32,581 nucleotides of DNA from JBMYTN01 sp049604415 (GTDB taxonomy: Bacteria > Pseudomonadota > Alphaproteobacteria > Rhodospirillales > Rhodospirillaceae), in NCBI GenBank assembly GCA_049604415.1, contig JBMYTN010000045.1:1-32581 (forward strand). The letters run 5' to 3'. Of this stretch, positions 29,936 to 32,581 are shown one piece after another; within the stretch, counting starts at the first letter, position 1, and each line of letters starts with the position of its first letter. The notes under the pieces are model-generated. The model worked only from the letters and a program-made list of their open reading frames with translations, ran no database searches and was not told the DNA's origin. Both the position numbers and the translations under genes were made by a program.

Positions 29936-31456
29936 ATGGACCCCGCCTTGGCCGATGCGCTGCCGATCTTCCAACCCAGCCCGGATCTGTTGCCCCATTT
30001 TGAGGTCAAAGAAACTTGGGACACCGGCTATTACGGCGAAGTCACCCTAACCAATCCGGGCACCAGCAAGGTTGAGGGCTGGTCGATCACCATTCTGATC
30101 CCAAAGGACATGGATGTGACCGACAGCTGGGGCGCGACCATCGACAAGCCGGATCCCCCCGAAGGCGCGCCGGAATTCGCTTTGCTGGTTAGCCCAGAGT
30201 CCCCGGCAAACCGAGTGCTGGATGGCGGCGCGACGGTGACCTTTGGCTTTTCGGTCAATGAGGCCGCGCAGGAAAGCAGCATGATCCTCGATCCGGCGCG
30301 GCTGGCCGATCCCGGGGTCGCGCCCGACCCGGACCGGCGCTTCGCCCCGAGCTGGCGCGGCTTCAATATGGGATCCTGGTGGCAAGGCACCTTCAATGCC
30401 CCCAGCAGCCTAACCGCCCTGGAACAAATGACCGCCTATGGGGCCAACATGGTTGCTCTGGTGCCGACCCGCTATGTCGCCGACATCTCCTCGGCCAATA
30501 TCTACACCGACATGTTTACGGAGACGGACGAGAACCTGATCGCCATGATCCGCAAGGCCAAATCCTTGGGCCTAAAGGTGGTGATCAAACCCCACGTCCA
30601 TGTCAAAACCCGCGATGACAGCAACACCTTTGGCCCGCACCAACGGATCGAGCCCAACGACACCGCGCGCTGGTTCGCCGAATTCGAAGACACCCTGGTC
30701 CATTACGCCAAAATCGCTGCCGCAGAAGGGGCTGATGCCTTCGTTCTGGCCGGTGAATTGGAAAGCATGACCAAGCCGAAATATGAGCTGCCCTGGCGCA
30801 AAGTCATTGCTGCCGTGCGCGACGTTTATGACGGGCCGCTAACCTATGCCGCCAATTGGGGCGAGGAACTCCAAGTGCCGTTCTGGGATGCCTTGGACTA
30901 TATCGGCGTTGATATGTATGCCCCGATCGCCAAGACCGAAAATCCAACGGTCGAAGAGGCCCTAAAAGGCTGGCTCGAGCCGTCCTGGAACTCCGTGGTT
31001 CGGGCGCGCTATGGCGACATCCCGCTGCTGGAAGCCATGCGCCGCCTGTCGCTCTATTACGATAAGCCGGTGATTTTCACCGAACATGGCTACCGGGCCA
31101 TTGATGGCGGTGGCATGGGTTTGATGGATGACGCGGTCGCGCCGCTCGACTTTGAAGAGCAGGCGATCATGTATGAGACCTTCTTCCGCGCCCTGGACAT
31201 CGTTCAGCCCGATTGGATCGCGGGCATCTGGCTCTGGGATTGGGTTGCCGAGGAAACCGGCCTCCCGGGGGCGGTGCCCGACGATATGGGCTTCAGCCCG
31301 GCGGGCAAACCGGCCCAGGAGGTGTTTTTACGCTGGATGGGACCGGAGTCCGACTTTGCCAAAGCTGCTGCCGAGGCTGCAAACCCACCCAATGCCAGGC
31401 CGACCTCGCAAACCTCCGGGGGGCTGCAACTGACCCCCGGTCCTCGGATCCAATAG
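29936..31456 (+). CDS. CBM2-like domain plus (beta/alpha)8 glycoside hydrolase (GH113/GTA-like)
   Basis: From the ATG at 29936 (TAAGGA 7 bases upstream; an in-frame ATG at 29906 is possible) the product is 506 residues. An N-terminal beta-sandwich resembles carbohydrate-binding module family 2 (about residues 15-110): WDTGYYGEVTLTNPGTSKVE, then GWSITILIP and the closing GATVTFGFSV. The rest looks like a TIM-barrel hydrolase of the GH113/GTA-like group: GFNMGSWWQGTFNAP, LKVVIKPHVHVKTRD, ADAFVLAGELESM with a probable acid/base Glu, IGVDMYAPIA, and VIFTEHGYRA with a probable nucleophile Glu. It may trim or cut the polysaccharide made here. No signal peptide is visible from either start, which is strange for a CBM2 enzyme. 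The substrate is unknown. It lies 57 bases after the Wzz gene. Confidence 0.82.
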   Translation: MDPALADALPIFQPSPDLLPHFEVKETWDTGYYGEVTLTNPGTSKVEGWSITILIPKDMDVTDSWGATIDKPDPPEGAPEFALLVSPESPANRVLDGGATVTFGFSVNEAAQESSMILDPARLADPGVAPDPDRRFAPSWRGFNMGSWWQGTFNAPSSLTALEQMTAYGANMVALVPTRYVADISSANIYTDMFTETDENLIAMIRKAKSLGLKVVIKPHVHVKTRDDSNTFGPHQRIEPNDTARWFAEFEDTLVHYAKIAAAEGADAFVLAGELESMTKPKYELPWRKVIAAVRDVYDGPLTYAANWGEELQVPFWDALDYIGVDMYAPIAKTENPTVEEALKGWLEPSWNSVVRARYGDIPLLEAMRRLSLYYDKPVIFTEHGYRAIDGGGMGLMDDAVAPLDFEEQAIMYETFFRALDIVQPDWIAGIWLWDWVAEETGLPGAVPDDMGFSPAGKPAQEVFLRWMGPESDFAKAAAEAANPPNARPTSQTSGGLQLTPGPRIQ

Positions 31457-31469
31457 AGGCTTGATTCGC

Positions 31470-32435
31470 ATGGAAGCCTCGATCCTGATCCCCACCTTCC
31501 GCCGTCCGGCCTTGCTGGCCCGGGCTTTGGCTGCGGCCTGTCGCCAACAGGGTTTTGCGGCAGAGGGCAGCGGCTATCAGGTGGTGGTGGTAGACAATGA
31601 TCCGGATGGCTCAGCGGCCTCGGTGGTGGCCGATCTGGACCTGACCGACGCCGTGGTTAAGCCTCGCTATGTCAGCGAATCCCGCCCCGGCATTTCCCAT
31701 GCCCGCAACCGGCTGTTGGCGGAAAGCCAGGGGCGCTATGTGGCGTTCTTAGATGATGACCAATGTCCGAGCACGGAGCGCTGGCTGCGCCATCTGGTCG
31801 ATGCCTGCAAATCGGCCAACGCTTGGGGAGCCTTTGGCCCGGTCACCGCAGAGCTGGACTGTCCAGCCGATGATCCCTTGGCCACCCTCTATGCGGATTT
31901 TTTCTCCCGCTCCTATCCGGACTGGGCCGATGGCGCGGACTTGACCCAGCGCTTTGCCTATCTGGGCACGCAAAACTCTTTGTTCGACCGCGAGCAATGT
32001 GGATTTGCCGACAGCCCGGAGCCCTTTGACGTCGATTTAGGCCATATTGGTGGCGAGGACAGCGTCCTATTGCGCCGTTTGGTCGAACGGGGTGGACGCT
32101 ATGTTTGGGCCGCCCAGGCTCATGTGACCGAGGCCGTCCCGACCGCGCGCTGCAGCCTGGATTATGTCCGCCGCCGCCGGTTCCGCGATGGTCAAATCCG
32201 CAGCTTTGTCGGCCTGCGCATGGCCCCGCCGCAACGCCTGGAGCCGGTCAAATGGATGGCGCTGGGGGCCGCTCAAAGCGGCGTGCATATGCTTGGTTGG
32301 TTGACCAGCCGGATCACCGGTGGCACCCCCCTGGCCCGTGCTCGCCATGTGGCCCAGATCTGGGGTGGGGCCGGAAAGGTGCTATGGGGTGAACCCTTCC
32401 GCTTCCCCATGTATGGCGGAGCCAGCAAGGACTGA
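31470..32435 (+). CDS. Family 2 glycosyltransferase
   Basis: This 321-residue GT-A glycosyltransferase is likely a second sugar-transferring enzyme for the repeat unit. Motifs: ASILIPTFRRPALLARALAA at the N-terminus, VVVVDNDPDGSAAS, the acidic motif YVAFLDDDQCPSTERWL, and GHIGGEDSVLLRRLVERGG. The basic segment DYVRRRRFRDGQ follows. I chose the ATG at 31470; a TTG at 31461 is in frame but sits directly against the GAGG site, while the ATG has it 10 bases upstream. It is 13 bases after the hydrolase stop, so probably in one operon with Wzz and the hydrolase. It is clearly related to the GT2 protein at 22553-23596. After its stop at 32435 the window shows no supported gene. Confidence 0.9.
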   Translation: MEASILIPTFRRPALLARALAAACRQQGFAAEGSGYQVVVVDNDPDGSAASVVADLDLTDAVVKPRYVSESRPGISHARNRLLAESQGRYVAFLDDDQCPSTERWLRHLVDACKSANAWGAFGPVTAELDCPADDPLATLYADFFSRSYPDWADGADLTQRFAYLGTQNSLFDREQCGFADSPEPFDVDLGHIGGEDSVLLRRLVERGGRYVWAAQAHVTEAVPTARCSLDYVRRRRFRDGQIRSFVGLRMAPPQRLEPVKWMALGAAQSGVHMLGWLTSRITGGTPLARARHVAQIWGGAGKVLWGEPFRFPMYGGASKD

Positions 32436-32581
32436 CCGGGCAGGGCCCGGGGCCTTCATGCCTCCGGCAGGGGGGCCTTTGCTCCAAGTTAAGAACGAGT
32501 CGCCAACCCGCCAAAGTCGGTACGCGTTGAGCGACTGTCTTTGCAGTCAAGCGGTTTGTTCGCGCCATGGCTGATTATCCC

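Noticed and set aside
32441..32485. GC-rich stretch after the last GT2 gene, considered as a terminator
   Set aside because: Only short stems form (TGCC/GGCA with a 3-base loop and an outer GGCC pair) and just three T residues follow. I cannot support a terminator here.
32567..32581. ATG near the window edge as the start of another gene
   Set aside because: Only a few codons are visible and no ribosome binding site precedes it.

Overview
The window is GC-rich, tightly packed bacterial chromosome from a proteobacterium, most likely an alphaproteobacterium of Rhodospirillales type. That placement is inferred from gene content (TAXI-type TRAP transporter, MaeB hybrid malic enzyme, Wzx/Wzy exopolysaccharide genes with a PilZ-HlyD protein) and from general sequence style; no rRNA or other phylogenetic marker is present. 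I see no tRNA, rRNA, insertion sequence, phage or CRISPR array.

Region 1 (1-3667, minus strand) is a TAXI-TRAP uptake operon: a periplasmic binding protein (GTG start at 3667) followed by a fused DctQ-DctM permease. A 10-bp hairpin followed by a U-rich stretch lies between the two genes and probably lowers permease expression. The operon ends in a bidirectional terminator plus a perfect 17-bp hairpin. A 652-bp non-coding stretch, visibly richer in A/T, separates it from region 2.

Region 2 (4320-12909, plus strand) is a central-carbon block around pyruvate and acetyl-CoA: malic enzyme with a phosphotransacetylase-like domain (maeB), then a complete pyruvate dehydrogenase operon aceE-aceF-lpd. 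Its E1 is the homodimeric AceE type. E2 carries one lipoyl domain, while E3 carries two tandem lipoyl domains almost identical to that of E2. A strong bidirectional terminator with a TTCG loop closes the operon against a convergent gene.

Region 3 (12916-32435) is an exopolysaccharide biosynthesis and export locus in four transcription blocks. (a) Minus strand: Wza-like outer-membrane export lipoprotein, a SPOR/proline-rich/Sel1 envelope protein, and an acyltransferase-3 membrane protein. (b) Plus strand, divergent from (a): Wzx flippase, Wzy/WaaL-like polymerase, a DUF6492-like putative glycosyltransferase, a VanZ-like protein, a sugar epimerase/dehydratase, a GT2 glycosyltransferase and a Gfo/Idh/MocA oxidoreductase, several coupled by 4-bp ATGA overlaps. 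(c) Minus strand, convergent with (b): an Alg44-like PilZ-TM-HlyD protein and a WecG/TagA glycosyltransferase. (d) Plus strand, divergent from (c): a Wzz/GumC co-polymerase with a degenerate tyrosine-kinase-like domain, a CBM2-plus-glycoside-hydrolase protein without a signal peptide, and a second GT2 enzyme. Together they encode repeat-unit assembly (GTs, epimerase, oxidoreductase), flipping (Wzx), polymerisation (Wzy with Wzz), export (Wza), decoration (acyltransferase) and probably cyclic-di-GMP control (PilZ). No initiating phosphoglycosyltransferase is visible.

The strongest candidates for something undescribed are the joining of an Alg44-style c-di-GMP receptor to a Wzx/Wzy pathway, the SPOR-proline-rich-Sel1 protein directly upstream of and in frame with an acyltransferase, and the double-lipoyl E3.
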